From: Agrocybe praecox
Lineage: Eukaryota > Basidiomycota > Agaricomycetes > Agaricales > Agrocybaceae
Assembly (NCBI GenBank): GCA_964017145.1
Contig: CAXHKQ010000325.1
Location: 1 to 16,918, forward strand
Length of the DNA stretch: 16,918 nucleotides
Direction of reading: 5' to 3'
How positions within the stretch are numbered: the stretch's first letter is position 1; each line of letters starts with the position of its first letter. The notes under the pieces are model-generated. The model saw only the letters and a program-made list of their open reading frames with translations. It had not been told where the DNA came from and searched no databases. The position numbers and the translations under genes are program-made. This document shows positions 1 through 8,764 of the stretch, one piece after another.

Positions 1-109
1 ACATCGTGTCTCGTTCAAAAACCAGTATGTAGCTAATATAGAATCACTATTAGTAGAAAATGTAGTAGAGTACAATCACTAGAAATATTATATGGTAATT
101 ATATATCAA
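1..109. other. 3' flank of the transposase-like gene
   Basis: This AT-rich stretch lies downstream of the minus-strand stop codon at 110-112. I see no second gene, RNA gene or terminal repeat in it. If the neighbouring gene belongs to a transposon, the left end of that transposon is probably outside the window. Confidence 0.5.
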
Positions 110-2274
110 TTACGAGTCTTCATCGTCAGAAATATACAAAATATCCCCGGCACTGTGACACAGTGTGTCATTAGTTTCGGCCACCTTGAAGTGAGACAGT
201 AACAACTGTGTTGCTGTTTCCTTCGTTCCTCCTTGTGCACGATATCGTGCAGCGGCCCTTTTTAACTCTACAATGCGCTTGGGATTAGTTTTGATATTAC
301 TTTTGGCTGGGATCTTCATTGGGTAGCTCTCGTTACCACGACTGTCACTGGGCTGTGTTGATGAGGTGTCAAATGCGAGAACCTTTTCAATTTCGCGATA
401 ACAATCAAGGTGGTTGTTTAAGTCAGCCTTAAGCCTCAGTTGATCCACCTCCTCCTCTGTGACTGCCAGCTTCGAGACTGTTTCGAGCAGAGCCGCCACT
501 GCTTGGTCATGTTTCTCTGCCTTGTGTACTGCCTTTTGACGGTTTTCTTTGATTTTAACCTCGTCAGCTCGTATTTGAGCTTCAATAATCTTCTTTTGGT
601 GCCCGCTCTTGTCCCGTTGTCGTGCTGTAGCTCTCAGGTAAGCCTGGTTATCTTCGTCATCAAGTTTATGGCTCATAAAAGATGCAGTTTCGTTGTGGCT
701 GGCCGTAAATGACGAATTGAACTTTAAAAGTGATTCGGCGGGTCGTCTTGCCTGTCCACGTCTCCAGCTACCAAGACCGCCCTCGTTTGCATCATTGGTG
801 GCTGAAAAATACAGTTGATCCAGCTCCTCGGCCGTCATGGTATCAATTCCGTTGCCATCCTTGAATTCATCAGAGAACCTTTCAATAAAGGTTTGACGTG
901 CACCTTGGAAAAATGTAATTAGGATAGCATCGAGGTCGGGGAGTGATGATTTAAGGGTCTGGATGACACTGATCAATTTCGTTGCAGTGTCATTCCATTC
1001 ATCTCCACCTAACTGTGCTGTTTTACAAGAAATCGTGTCCCCGGTTAACAAGGAAGGTTCGTCAATGATACGTTGGAGGAAAATGGCCTTTTGCTGAAAG
1101 TAATCTTGTAACTGAAGAATATTGTGGTATTTTCGTACGTGGACCATGAAGGGTTGTGAAACTGCAACAAAATATAAGGATAGTACGGCCAATTCGGTGA
1201 GTGTTGGTATGTCTTTCAAAGCCTCAGAGAAGTTCTTCTCAATATTAGTCTCTCCAGGTCTATCTTTTGCATCACGAATCGCTTCCATGAACGATAGAAA
1301 GTGTGCTCGATAAATGAGAATAGTGGCCGCTGCTTCTCCGTGAGAGCCATAACATGTATTGCTGACATCTGGAAATGGGACACGGTGGCCGATATGCTGT
1401 TCCATATACCAAAGGTAGGTATCTTGCTGACCCTTTTTTGAATCTTTATTTTTGAATATCATCCCTCCCAGTGTTGTTGCATGTACGCCTCCACGCTTTG
1501 AGACTTCCTCGGCTCGCTTTTCGGCAGTCGTTGGTTCTGCGCCGTCTGTTCGATTCGACAGAACGGCTGCATTGTCTTTGTTGGCAAGCAGTCTGGGGGG
1601 TGTTTTTCCTAGACTACACCATGCGTCCATCATAGCCTTTGCTCCTCCCTTGACGCAGTTGAGATCTTTATGCATGCAACATCCTACACGAACAAATCGT
1701 GACAGCTTGACTTGGTCGCCTTCCGGTAATGTGTCGAAAATTTGTTGCCCAATATCCCGGATGATTTGTCTCTCTGCTTCTGCCTTCTTTTCCTCCGAAA
1801 GAGCATCCCAGGCTTCTTGCCCTCCATGTGCCTCAATCTGTCTGGCTTTGAATGACATTAGGGTCACCACGACACGTCCAATATCCATCTTGAATAAAGC
1901 ATCTTCTCCAAGCCGGATCAGAATAACATCCATTCTCCAAATTCGGAGAATTTCGTGACTTCGCTTTTGGTCTGCAGCATGATCTCCGCTTGTTCCAATT
2001 AATTTGTAGGCAAAGTCGTCCGCAGTAAAATGTAAGCCTTCCAATTTTGCAAGTGGGCTGCTATTAAACACTTCTCCGAGTTCTCGAAGGCGCTGTTTTA
2101 AGCCATCGACCTGTGTTTGACTTGCGTGGTTCACAGATGTATCAATACCCATGGTGCGTAACTTCCATTGAGGCTCCAATGAAGGATTTGAATAGTCAAC
2201 CACTTGCATAGCTAGCGTACGGCACTCGTACTCTATGTGCCTATGGGATGTTGAATCGGAACTGTAGGTTATAT
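110..2274 (-). CDS. Exon 2 of the transposase-like gene
   Basis: This exon encodes residues 250-970. The open frame extends upstream of the first ATG (A at 2209) through an S-S-D-S-T-S-H-R-H-I-E-Y-E segment, so the frame is real beyond that ATG and the ATG at 2209 is not the gene start. It carries the putative Asp/Asp/Glu residues, the C-C-M-H-K-D-L-N motif, a central helical region with many Leu and Trp, a Lys/Glu-rich coiled coil and a final D-D-E-D-S tail. Its CpG content is ordinary, in contrast to the adjacent retrotransposon. Confidence 0.8.
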
Positions 2275-2340
2275 CTTTGAAACGAAGTTAAACTGAGGTA
2301 AGAGCATTATCTGGGAGGAATTACGGACTAAATCACTTAC
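2275..2340 (-). other. Intron of the transposase-like gene (66 nt)
   Basis: The donor is GTAAGT directly after AGT-GGC-C; the acceptor chosen is TTTCAAAG. With this acceptor the split codon C+AT joins two frames that otherwise do not connect and gives a continuous protein. A more canonical acceptor, CTCAG (intron 2340-2293), has the same phase but puts TAA immediately after the first codon. The longer intron is therefore preferred for a functional product. No cDNA evidence is available. Confidence 0.65.
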
Positions 2341-2800
2341 GGCCACTTTTCAAAATTTCATAGACAAGTTGTATGTCTGCTGCAACACCTTGTTCTAGCA
2401 TAAATCGCTGAACTGAACGCTTATTCATCTGGTGGTCAATTGCCACTCCAAGTGTGTCTCCAATGCTAATCAAGGCAGCTCCAACTTTGGCTTCTGCTGC
2501 ACCAGCGGCCACCATAAGTCGAGCGAGTGTCCGGGCCTCGCGTGTGTATCTTCCCTTCTTCAACAGACGAAATCTTTCCGGTCGTTTCTGTGCCCTTTCC
2601 TTCATTCTTTTTTGGAGTAATTTCTTTGCCTGTTGTAGACGGCGACACTTCTTTGAGTAAAGACTTTTTTGGTGAGTGAGATCCTTTTGAATGTGGAGTA
2701 ATGATTCAATTTTGCCTTGCAGGACCGAAATAGAAGCATCAGCATCGCGCTGGACATTGGCAAGATGCTCTTCAAGTCGGATGACTGTGCTACGGAGACG
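2341..2800 (-). CDS. Exon 1 of the transposase-like gene, part beyond the insertion
   Basis: This part continues the reading frame from codon 97 after the in-silico removal of the retrotransposon and ends in phase 1 at the GTAAGT donor. It encodes a coiled-coil stretch (L-E-E-H-L, L-Q-G-K-I-E-S-L-L, a Lys/Arg/Gln-rich run) and then a helical region ending G-V-A-A-D-I-Q-L-V-Y-E-I-L-K-S-G. In the present allele it has no start codon of its own that would give the native N-terminus; the first in-frame ATG has its A at 2605. Confidence 0.75.
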
Positions 2801-2805
2801 GTATG
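2801..2805. repeat. Target-site duplication, left copy (GTATG)
   Basis: Five bases immediately before the 5' LTR. They match exactly the five bases after the 3' LTR (9227-9231), as expected for integration by a Ty3/gypsy integrase. Confidence 0.93.
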
Positions 2806-3078
2806 TGTCAGGGTTTCCCCTATTTTTTCCTTATTTTTCTATATTTATTTCGCATTTTTCCCTTTTGTAGATGTGTAGATATCTTATCTGTTTCATATCT
2901 TTGATTATCTCTTGATTATCATTTGATTAGATACTTATCACTTTAATTTCCCATGAGCATAGCCTCATCCATTCTACATCATTCTACATCATTCTTTTAC
3001 TTTCTTTATGATGTCATTGCCTTACTCATCATTCCTTTCTATGATGTCATGGAGGAATATTCTAGAATAGCTGTAGGG

Positions 3079-3086
3079 TATATATA
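3079..3086 (+). promoter_or_regulatory. TATA box of the retrotransposon promoter
   Basis: TATATATA in U3, 34 bases upstream of A3113. That base begins the 11-nt segment complementary to the primer site and so is the expected transcript 5' end. Confidence 0.6.
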
Positions 3087-3112
3087 CTGGACATGTATGT
3101 AGCTGTAGCCCC

Positions 3113-3123
3113 AGCTTCAATCT
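3113..3123 (+). promoter_or_regulatory. Predicted transcript 5' end, self-primer
   Basis: AGCTTCAATCT is the exact reverse complement of the 11 bases at 3270-3280, just inside the 5' LTR. In Tf1 of fission yeast the first 11 nt of the mRNA pair with the primer-binding site and, after cleavage, prime minus-strand synthesis. Position relative to the TATA box and the 11-nt length both fit that mechanism. Confidence 0.7.
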
Positions 3124-3171
3124 CTTAGGATATCCACTATCATTGGTGTGATCTCTTAGAACCATTGAGTG

Positions 3172-3214
3172 TCTCTCTCTCTCTTCATCTCTCTCTCTCT
3201 CTCTCTCTCTCTCT
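3172..3214 (+). repeat. CT microsatellite in the LTR
   Basis: An interrupted (TC)n tract with a TTCA break near 3184-3187. The same tract is at 9131-9173 in the 3' LTR with the same length, which also argues for very little time since insertion because such tracts change length readily. Confidence 0.9.
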
Positions 3215-3269
3215 TGCTTTGTCTTTGTTGGTGGCCTTGTCACACTGATCTTAGTGTTGCCCTGACAGA

Positions 3270-3280
3270 AGATTGAAGCT
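3270..3280 (+). other. Primer-binding site for self-priming
   Basis: AGATTGAAGCT begins two bases after the 5' LTR end. It does not begin with TGG, as a site for a tRNA 3' CCA end would, but is fully complementary to 3113-3123 and to the equivalent bases in the 3' LTR (9072-9082). Confidence 0.72.
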
Positions 3281-3287
3281 ATCCCAG

Positions 3288-3498
3288 ACAACTCCACCAA
3301 TCACTATCCATCATTTCACCTTTACCTACATCAACCTACATTTATCTACACCAATCCATTCATCCCTCTTTCCACCATTTCCCCTTACATCCTCTCACCA
3401 CATATATCATTTTCATCACCATTACCAACCCTTCAACCTCCAATATCCTCCTAATCTTCTATATCACTTCTCCCTCCCCAATTTCAACATCTCCTCAA
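3288..3498 (+). other. G-free segment of the gag leader (211 nt)
   Basis: Not a single G occurs on the plus strand over 211 nt right after the primer site. The whole predicted leader, 3113-3797 (685 nt), contains no ATG before the gag start. A G-free RNA can form almost no stable pairing (only A-U), so this is likely an unstructured leader suited to scanning from a distant cap or to keeping the primer site accessible. The open frame crossing it (3273-3668) has low-complexity composition and is not taken as a gene. Confidence 0.7.
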
Positions 3499-3797
3499 GA
3501 CACCTCTCTTTCTACTGGATTTCTCACTCTCTGCTGTGTGTTGTGTGTGAACTTGTAGATAGGGATACCAACTGTTGGGGCAGATTCAGGCCAACTGTTT
3601 CTGTCTTTGGTGGTCTAGGAAAATACCAGGTAGTCAACCCTGTGATCCTAGGTTTAGACCCACTGTGACTGGGGTGACAACTGGGTATCCAGTATATAGT
3701 TTTTTTTTAGTTACTTAGTTTAGTCTCAAGGGCACTTTTTGTAGATAGCTTCTCCCACACACACACCAGAGAGCCTCTACTTTATCTGCACCACAAT

Positions 3798-4883
3798 ATG
3801 GACACTACCAATATCCTCCCTACCACTACTCTTCCTTCTGTGGAAGAGCTCCTGCAACAAATCTCTCTTCTTACCCAGGAGTTAAACCTCTTAAAGCAGC
3901 AGCAGCAACAATCCACCACCACTCCTCTTACACAGTCATCACCTTTTTCTGCTGCTAGAAGAGCTGATACTCTCTCTCCCAATCATGGTGCTCCCTCCTT
4001 CTTTGGTCCACAGTCTGGAATCAAAGTTTCCCCTCCTGAGCCATATGATGGTTCAATGCAAAAAGCAGAAACCTTTCTGAGCCAACTCAAGTTATATTTC
4101 TATGGGAAGGGCATCACAGATGATCTTCAAAAGGTTGTTTGTGCTCTATCCTATATGAAAGGAGGTACTGCTGGGAAATGGGCACTTGATAAAACCAAAA
4201 TTCTGGATGGAGATTATTCCAAAGAAGGCCTTTGGGATGATTTTGTCTATGAGTTTAGGGAAGTCTTTGGAGATCCAGACCCTGCTAGCACAGCCAGACA
4301 CAAAATAAATTTGCTCAAGCAGGGAAGTCAAACTGCTGATGAGTATGTGGCTAGCTTCAGGGAATTGGTTTCAGACACTGGGTACAATGATGCTGCATTG
4401 GTTGAGAAATTTCAGACTGGGCTCAACAGATCTCTCAGGGAAAAAGTTTATAGTGTACCTGAGATGCCCAAAACTCTGAATGGCTGGATTTCTTGGGCTA
4501 CCAAGCTGGACAGGCAATGGAGACAGATGGAAGCATTCAACAAATCTACTTCCTCTTCCTCTTCTCCATTTTCTAAGGCTCCATCATCCAACAAGCCTCA
4601 GTCCAAGCCTGCTGCCCCCAGCTCAACTCCCTTTGTTGGCAATCAGAGGAATCAAGTTGCTCAAGCAAGGCAACCAGATGTAGTGCCTATGGAAGTTGAT
4701 TCAGGATGGAAGTCAGTCAGGCCCCTCATCTGCTTCAAATGCAGAAAGCAAGGTCATAAGGCAGCTGATTGCAGGTCTTCAGTCAACATCAATGCCATGA
4801 ACCATGAGGAGCTGAAGGACTTTTATGGAAAACTAATCAAGGAAGAGGAATCCAACAAGGAAACTCCACAGAAGAATTTTTAG
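3798..4883 (+). CDS. gag: Gag polyprotein of the retrotransposon
   Basis: 361 aa structural protein that would form the cytoplasmic particle packaging element RNA. The N-terminus has a Leu-rich helix and a poly-Gln run (about 20-40). The core, about 90-245, is retrotransposon Gag-like (F-L-S-Q-L-K-L-Y-F, W-D-D-F, repeated amphipathic helices). A Ser/Pro/Lys-rich linker follows, and then one zinc knuckle, C312-x2-C315-x4-H320-x4-C325, for RNA binding. The start is the first ATG of the predicted transcript. The frame ends at TAG 4881-4883, where pol continues in the -1 frame. All Arg codons are AGA or AGG because CpG is absent. Confidence 0.93.
   Translation: MDTTNILPTTTLPSVEELLQQISLLTQELNLLKQQQQQSTTTPLTQSSPFSAARRADTLSPNHGAPSFFGPQSGIKVSPPEPYDGSMQKAETFLSQLKLYFYGKGITDDLQKVVCALSYMKGGTAGKWALDKTKILDGDYSKEGLWDDFVYEFREVFGDPDPASTARHKINLLKQGSQTADEYVASFRELVSDTGYNDAALVEKFQTGLNRSLREKVYSVPEMPKTLNGWISWATKLDRQWRQMEAFNKSTSSSSSPFSKAPSSNKPQSKPAAPSSTPFVGNQRNQVAQARQPDVVPMEVDSGWKSVRPLICFKCRKQGHKAADCRSSVNINAMNHEELKDFYGKLIKEEESNKETPQKNF
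4877..4883 (+). other. Putative -1 frameshift site at the gag stop
   Basis: The gag frame ends TTT-TAG preceded by another T, so a tRNA-Phe on TTT can slip back one base and still pair with TTT, and the next codon becomes TTA in the pol frame. The pol frame is open from 4808, after a TGA at 4805-4807, so the frames overlap by 76 nt. I found no perfect X-XXY-YYZ heptamer in the overlap. Re-initiation at the first pol ATG (4904) is the alternative. Confidence 0.4.
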
Positions 4884-4891
4884 AGGCACCA

Positions 4892-7800
4892 TTGGTGAAA
4901 GACATGTCCCAATGGAATAAATTTAATGTATTAGAAGATGAAATCAATAAACTCAATCCTTCCTCTTCAGATTCTGATACAGAAACCATGTCCTCTGATT
5001 ATTCTTCTTCCACTCCTGAAAAAATCTACATCCTGGGTCACAAGCCTAAAACCTCTACCCATTTGTCAGTCATTCTGAAGACAATGGATACAGGGAAAAG
5101 GCTTTCTGTAGATGCTTTGCTTGACTCTGGAGCTACTGGTCTGTTTCTGGACACTGGTTTTGTAAAATATCATAATCTCAATACAAGAAAACTCCCTAGA
5201 GCCATTCCTGTCTACAATGTAGATGGTACTCTCAACAAGAGTGGCTCCATTCATGAGGAAGTTGACTTGATTATGATCTACAAGAACCATACAGAAAAGG
5301 CTACCTTTGCTGTTTGTGACTTGGGAGACAAAACTGCTATTATTGGACACACCTGGCTTTATCTACATAACCCAGATGTTGATTGGAAGTCAGGGGATGT
5401 TCAATTCACAAGATGTCCATCTGACTGCCACATGGAAGTTATAAGAGCCAGAAGGAAGAGACAGAGAATAGCTGCAATACAAAGAAGACAGCTTCCTCAG
5501 TTTGATGATGAAGGTGTAGATCTTGTAGATCAGTCACCTGACTCTGACTCTGAGATTGAGCCTGAGGATAGGATTTTTATTTCCTGTCTACATCCTCAAA
5601 GTCAGTCTATTAATGCTACTTCCACTGTGTCCCAAAAACTAGCAGAAGAATCTCACCAGAAAGCTGATTCCCCAAAGAAATCCTTTGAAGAAGCTGTCCC
5701 CAAGCACTATCATCAATTCAAAGGGGTATTCTCAAAGGAATCTTTTGACAGGCTACCAGATAGAAAGCCTTGGGATCATGCTATTGAGCTGAAGCCTAGT
5801 TCTGAGCCATATAGATCAAAGATATATCCTCTTTCACCTAAGGAGCAGAAAGAGCTTGATGCCTTTCTAGAGGAAAATCTGAAATCTGGCAGAATTAGAC
5901 CTTCCAAGTCACCTATGGCATCCCCTGTTTTCTTTGTCAAGAAGAAGGATGGCTCTCTTAGACTAGTACAGGACTATAGGAAGCTGAATGAAATGACTAT
6001 CAAAAACTCCTACCCTCTACCTCTCATTTCTGACATCATCACCAAACTCAGTAAAGCTAAATACTTCACCAAGCTGGATGTCAGATGGGGATTTAACAAT
6101 GTCAGAGTTAAGGAAGGAGATGAATGGAAGGCAGCCTTTAGAACTAATAGAGGGCTGTTTGAACCATTGGTCATGTTTTTTGGCTTAACCAATAGTCCTG
6201 CCACCTTTCAAACTATGATGAATGACATCTTCATAGAGCTCATTGATGGCAATGTTGTCATTGTCTACATGGATGACATATTGGTTTTCACTGAGACTCT
6301 TGAACATCATAGGGAAGTAGTCAAGAAGGTTCTGCAAATCCTAGAAGAGAACAAACTCTACCTCAAAGCAGAAAAATGTGAATTTGAAAAGGAAAAGATT
6401 GAATATCTTGGACTTATCATTTCACAAGGCAAGATTGAGATGGATCCTGTCAAGGTAGAGGGAGTCTCCAAATGGCCTGAACCTGAAAATGTCAAGGATG
6501 TTCAATCATTCTTGGGATTTGTCAACTTCTATAGAAGGTTCATAGAGGATTTTGCAGACATTGCCAAGCCACTTCATGAATTGACAAAGAAAGGAACAGT
6601 CTGGAGATGGGGACTTAGACATCAGGAAGCCTTTGATCAGTTAAAGCTTAAGGTCACATCCTCTCCTGTTTTGGTTTTCCCTGATGATAATAAGCCATAT
6701 AAAGTTGAAGCAGATAGCTCAGATTATGCTACTGGGGCTGTCTTATCTCAGGAAGGATCAGATGGGAAATGGCATCCTGTTGCTTTTATGTCTAAGAGCC
6801 TCTCTGAAGTAGAAAGAAATTATGAGATTCATGACAAGGAAATGCTGGCAATTATCAGGGCACTAGATGAATGGAGACATTATCTTGAAGGGACTCAACA
6901 TACCTTTGAGATTTGGACAGACCACAAAAATCTAGAGTACTTTATGACTGCCCAGAAGCTAAGCAGGAGGCAGGCCAGATGGTCTCTATTTTTGTCCAGA
7001 TTTGACTTTTCTCTTCATCATAGACCTGGTAAAAAATCTCTAAAGCCAGATGCTCTGTCAAGGAGATCAGATCATAAGAAGGGGGAGAATGATAATGAAA
7101 ATGTAGTTCTCCTCAAACCTTCCTACTTCAAAATCCAAGCTCTCAAACAGGGGCACACCATTTTGTCTGGTCCTGAGACTGATCTTCTGAAGAAAATCAG
7201 AGAAGCAAAGGACATGGATGAAAAGGTTGTGAAGGCAGTACAGGAATTGAAGGGATCTTCAACCAAGAAGATAGAAGGACAGGAATGGGCAGAAGAGCAA
7301 GGACTTATTCTATACAGAGGGAAGGTGTATGTTCCCAAGGACAAAGATCTTAGAAGGAAAATTGTGGAACTACATCATGATGCCTATATTGCTGGACATC
7401 CAGGAAAATGGAAGACAATAGAGCTTGTCTCTAGAAATTATTGGTGGCCAGGAATGTCTCACTACATTGCAGCCTACACTAGAAGCTGTGATAGATGTAA
7501 CAGGACAAAGACATTCCCAGCTAAGCCTGTTGGCTTCCTGACTCCTACTGAAATTCCTTCTGATGTCTGGCAAACCATTACTGTGGACTTTATCACTGGA
7601 TTACCTGAGTGTCAAGGGTACAATGCCATCATGATAGTTGTAGATAGGCTTAGCAAGATGATCCACATCATACCTACCACAGATGAAGTCACATCTGAAG
7701 GTACTGCTAAGCTCTACAGAGACTATGTCTGGAAACTGCATGGTCTACCTATCAAAATAATCTGTGATAGAGGTCCCCAGTTTGTCTCCAAGTTTATGAA

Positions 7801-8764
7801 AGAGCTCAACTCCTTACTAGGTATTCAAACTGCTTCATCTACAGCCTATCACCCTCAGACAGATGGTCAAACTGAGAGGGTAAATCAAGAAGTAGACCAA
7901 TACCTCAGGCTCTTCATAAACCACAGACAAGATGACTGGGTAGAATGGTTGTCCTTAGCTGAATTCTCCTACAACAACAGAGTTCAAGCATCTACTAGGC
8001 AAACACCTTTCATGCTCAATAATGGTAGACATCCCAGGATGGGCACAGAACCTCTTAGAGACAGCAAGATGGACACTGTAGATACCTTTGTGAAAAACAT
8101 GGAAGAGGCCAGGAAAGAAGCAGAGTCTGCACTCAAAAAGGCTGCTGATGACATGGCCAAGTTCTATGATAGACACAGAGGTACACCTACTGAATATAAG
8201 GTTGGGGACATGGTTTGGCTAGATGGCAAGGACTTAAAAACTGATAGGCCTTCCAAGAAATTGGAAGACAAAAGATATGGACCATACAAGATCACCAAAG
8301 TTGTTGGTCCAAATGCCTATGAATTGAAATTGCCTGCTACCATGAAGATCCATCCTGTATTCAATGTGGTCAAGCTCATGCCCCATCATCCTGATCCAGT
8401 TGGTAGAAAACCTCCTTCCAGACCTCCACCAGTTATCAAAGGTGAAAATCCTGAATGGGAAGTTGAGTACATCAAGGACAGCAGATTATTCAGAAATAAG
8501 CTGCAATACTTGGTTAAATGGAAAAACTATCCAAATGAAGAAAGTACTTGGGAACCTGCTGAAAATTTGAAAAGGGCAGCTAAATCAATCAAGGAATTTC
8601 ATGCAAAACACCCAGCTGCTCCCAGAAAAATATCTGCTCTCACTTTTGATAGACTTTCATTTTCTCCTTTAATTAATTTTACTGAACCTCCACCTCCTCT
8701 GAAACCCTCCAAACTCAGTCATACATGTGCACATTGTGGGAAATGTGCCTTAGAGAGGGGGTGA
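4892..8764 (+). CDS. pol: Pol polyprotein with C-terminal chromodomain
   Basis: 1290 aa counted from the TTG at 4892; the first ATG is at 4904, and the frame is open from 4808. Domains in order: aspartic protease with D78-S-G-A; reverse transcriptase with D396 and Y459-M-D-D; RNase H with D608, E650, D677; integrase with an H828/H836-C866/C869 zinc finger and D899, D959, E995 (35 residues between the last two); a G1130-P-Y module; a chromodomain from about 1188 to 1240 with V-K-W-K-N-Y and T-W-E-P. The chromodomain aromatic-cage positions are aromatic, so binding to methylated histone H3 is plausible. The tail has C1279-x2-C-x2-C. All catalytic residues are present. The TGA stop touches the 3' LTR. 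Translation probably depends on recoding at the gag stop. Confidence 0.96.
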   Translation: MVKDMSQWNKFNVLEDEINKLNPSSSDSDTETMSSDYSSSTPEKIYILGHKPKTSTHLSVILKTMDTGKRLSVDALLDSGATGLFLDTGFVKYHNLNTRKLPRAIPVYNVDGTLNKSGSIHEEVDLIMIYKNHTEKATFAVCDLGDKTAIIGHTWLYLHNPDVDWKSGDVQFTRCPSDCHMEVIRARRKRQRIAAIQRRQLPQFDDEGVDLVDQSPDSDSEIEPEDRIFISCLHPQSQSINATSTVSQKLAEESHQKADSPKKSFEEAVPKHYHQFKGVFSKESFDRLPDRKPWDHAIELKPSSEPYRSKIYPLSPKEQKELDAFLEENLKSGRIRPSKSPMASPVFFVKKKDGSLRLVQDYRKLNEMTIKNSYPLPLISDIITKLSKAKYFTKLDVRWGFNNVRVKEGDEWKAAFRTNRGLFEPLVMFFGLTNSPATFQTMMNDIFIELIDGNVVIVYMDDILVFTETLEHHREVVKKVLQILEENKLYLKAEKCEFEKEKIEYLGLIISQGKIEMDPVKVEGVSKWPEPENVKDVQSFLGFVNFYRRFIEDFADIAKPLHELTKKGTVWRWGLRHQEAFDQLKLKVTSSPVLVFPDDNKPYKVEADSSDYATGAVLSQEGSDGKWHPVAFMSKSLSEVERNYEIHDKEMLAIIRALDEWRHYLEGTQHTFEIWTDHKNLEYFMTAQKLSRRQARWSLFLSRFDFSLHHRPGKKSLKPDALSRRSDHKKGENDNENVVLLKPSYFKIQALKQGHTILSGPETDLLKKIREAKDMDEKVVKAVQELKGSSTKKIEGQEWAEEQGLILYRGKVYVPKDKDLRRKIVELHHDAYIAGHPGKWKTIELVSRNYWWPGMSHYIAAYTRSCDRCNRTKTFPAKPVGFLTPTEIPSDVWQTITVDFITGLPECQGYNAIMIVVDRLSKMIHIIPTTDEVTSEGTAKLYRDYVWKLHGLPIKIICDRGPQFVSKFMKELNSLLGIQTASSTAYHPQTDGQTERVNQEVDQYLRLFINHRQDDWVEWLSLAEFSYNNRVQASTRQTPFMLNNGRHPRMGTEPLRDSKMDTVDTFVKNMEEARKEAESALKKAADDMAKFYDRHRGTPTEYKVGDMVWLDGKDLKTDRPSKKLEDKRYGPYKITKVVGPNAYELKLPATMKIHPVFNVVKLMPHHPDPVGRKPPSRPPPVIKGENPEWEVEYIKDSRLFRNKLQYLVKWKNYPNEESTWEPAENLKRAAKSIKEFHAKHPAAPRKISALTFDRLSFSPLINFTEPPPPLKPSKLSHTCAHCGKCALERG
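8752..8761 (+). other. Polypurine tract
   Basis: AGAGAGGGGG lies three bases before the 3' LTR and would prime plus-strand DNA synthesis. It doubles as the last Glu-Arg-Gly codons of pol, and the intervening three bases are the pol stop codon TGA. Confidence 0.85.

Larger units (their letters stand above)
2806..3267 (+). repeat. 5' LTR (462 bp)
   Basis: It starts TGTCAGG and ends CCTGACA, a 7-bp terminal inverted repeat including the usual TG...CA. U3 holds a TATA element at 3079-3086; the proposed transcript start at 3113 divides it into U3 of 307 bp and R-U5 of 155 bp. A CT microsatellite lies in the downstream half. Reading both copies base by base I found no difference from 8765-9226. 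The only CpG in the LTR is near 2850. Confidence 0.96.

Noticed and set aside
1452..1958. 168-aa plus-strand open frame opposite the transposase-like gene
   Set aside because: It is the complement shadow of a long, motif-bearing minus-strand frame, with no recognisable features.
3268..3285. tRNA-primed primer-binding site
   Set aside because: There is no TGG at the LTR edge, and the exact 11-nt match to the transcript start gives a better explanation.
3022..3300. Minus-strand 92-aa open frame in the 5' LTR, repeated in the 3' LTR
   Set aside because: It is antisense LTR sequence with an R-E repeat from the CT microsatellite. There is no sign of a conserved protein.
3273..3668. 131-aa plus-strand open frame in the retrotransposon leader
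   Set aside because: It has no ATG (starts at a non-ATG codon), its composition is dictated by the G-free stretch, and it lies in the untranslated leader.
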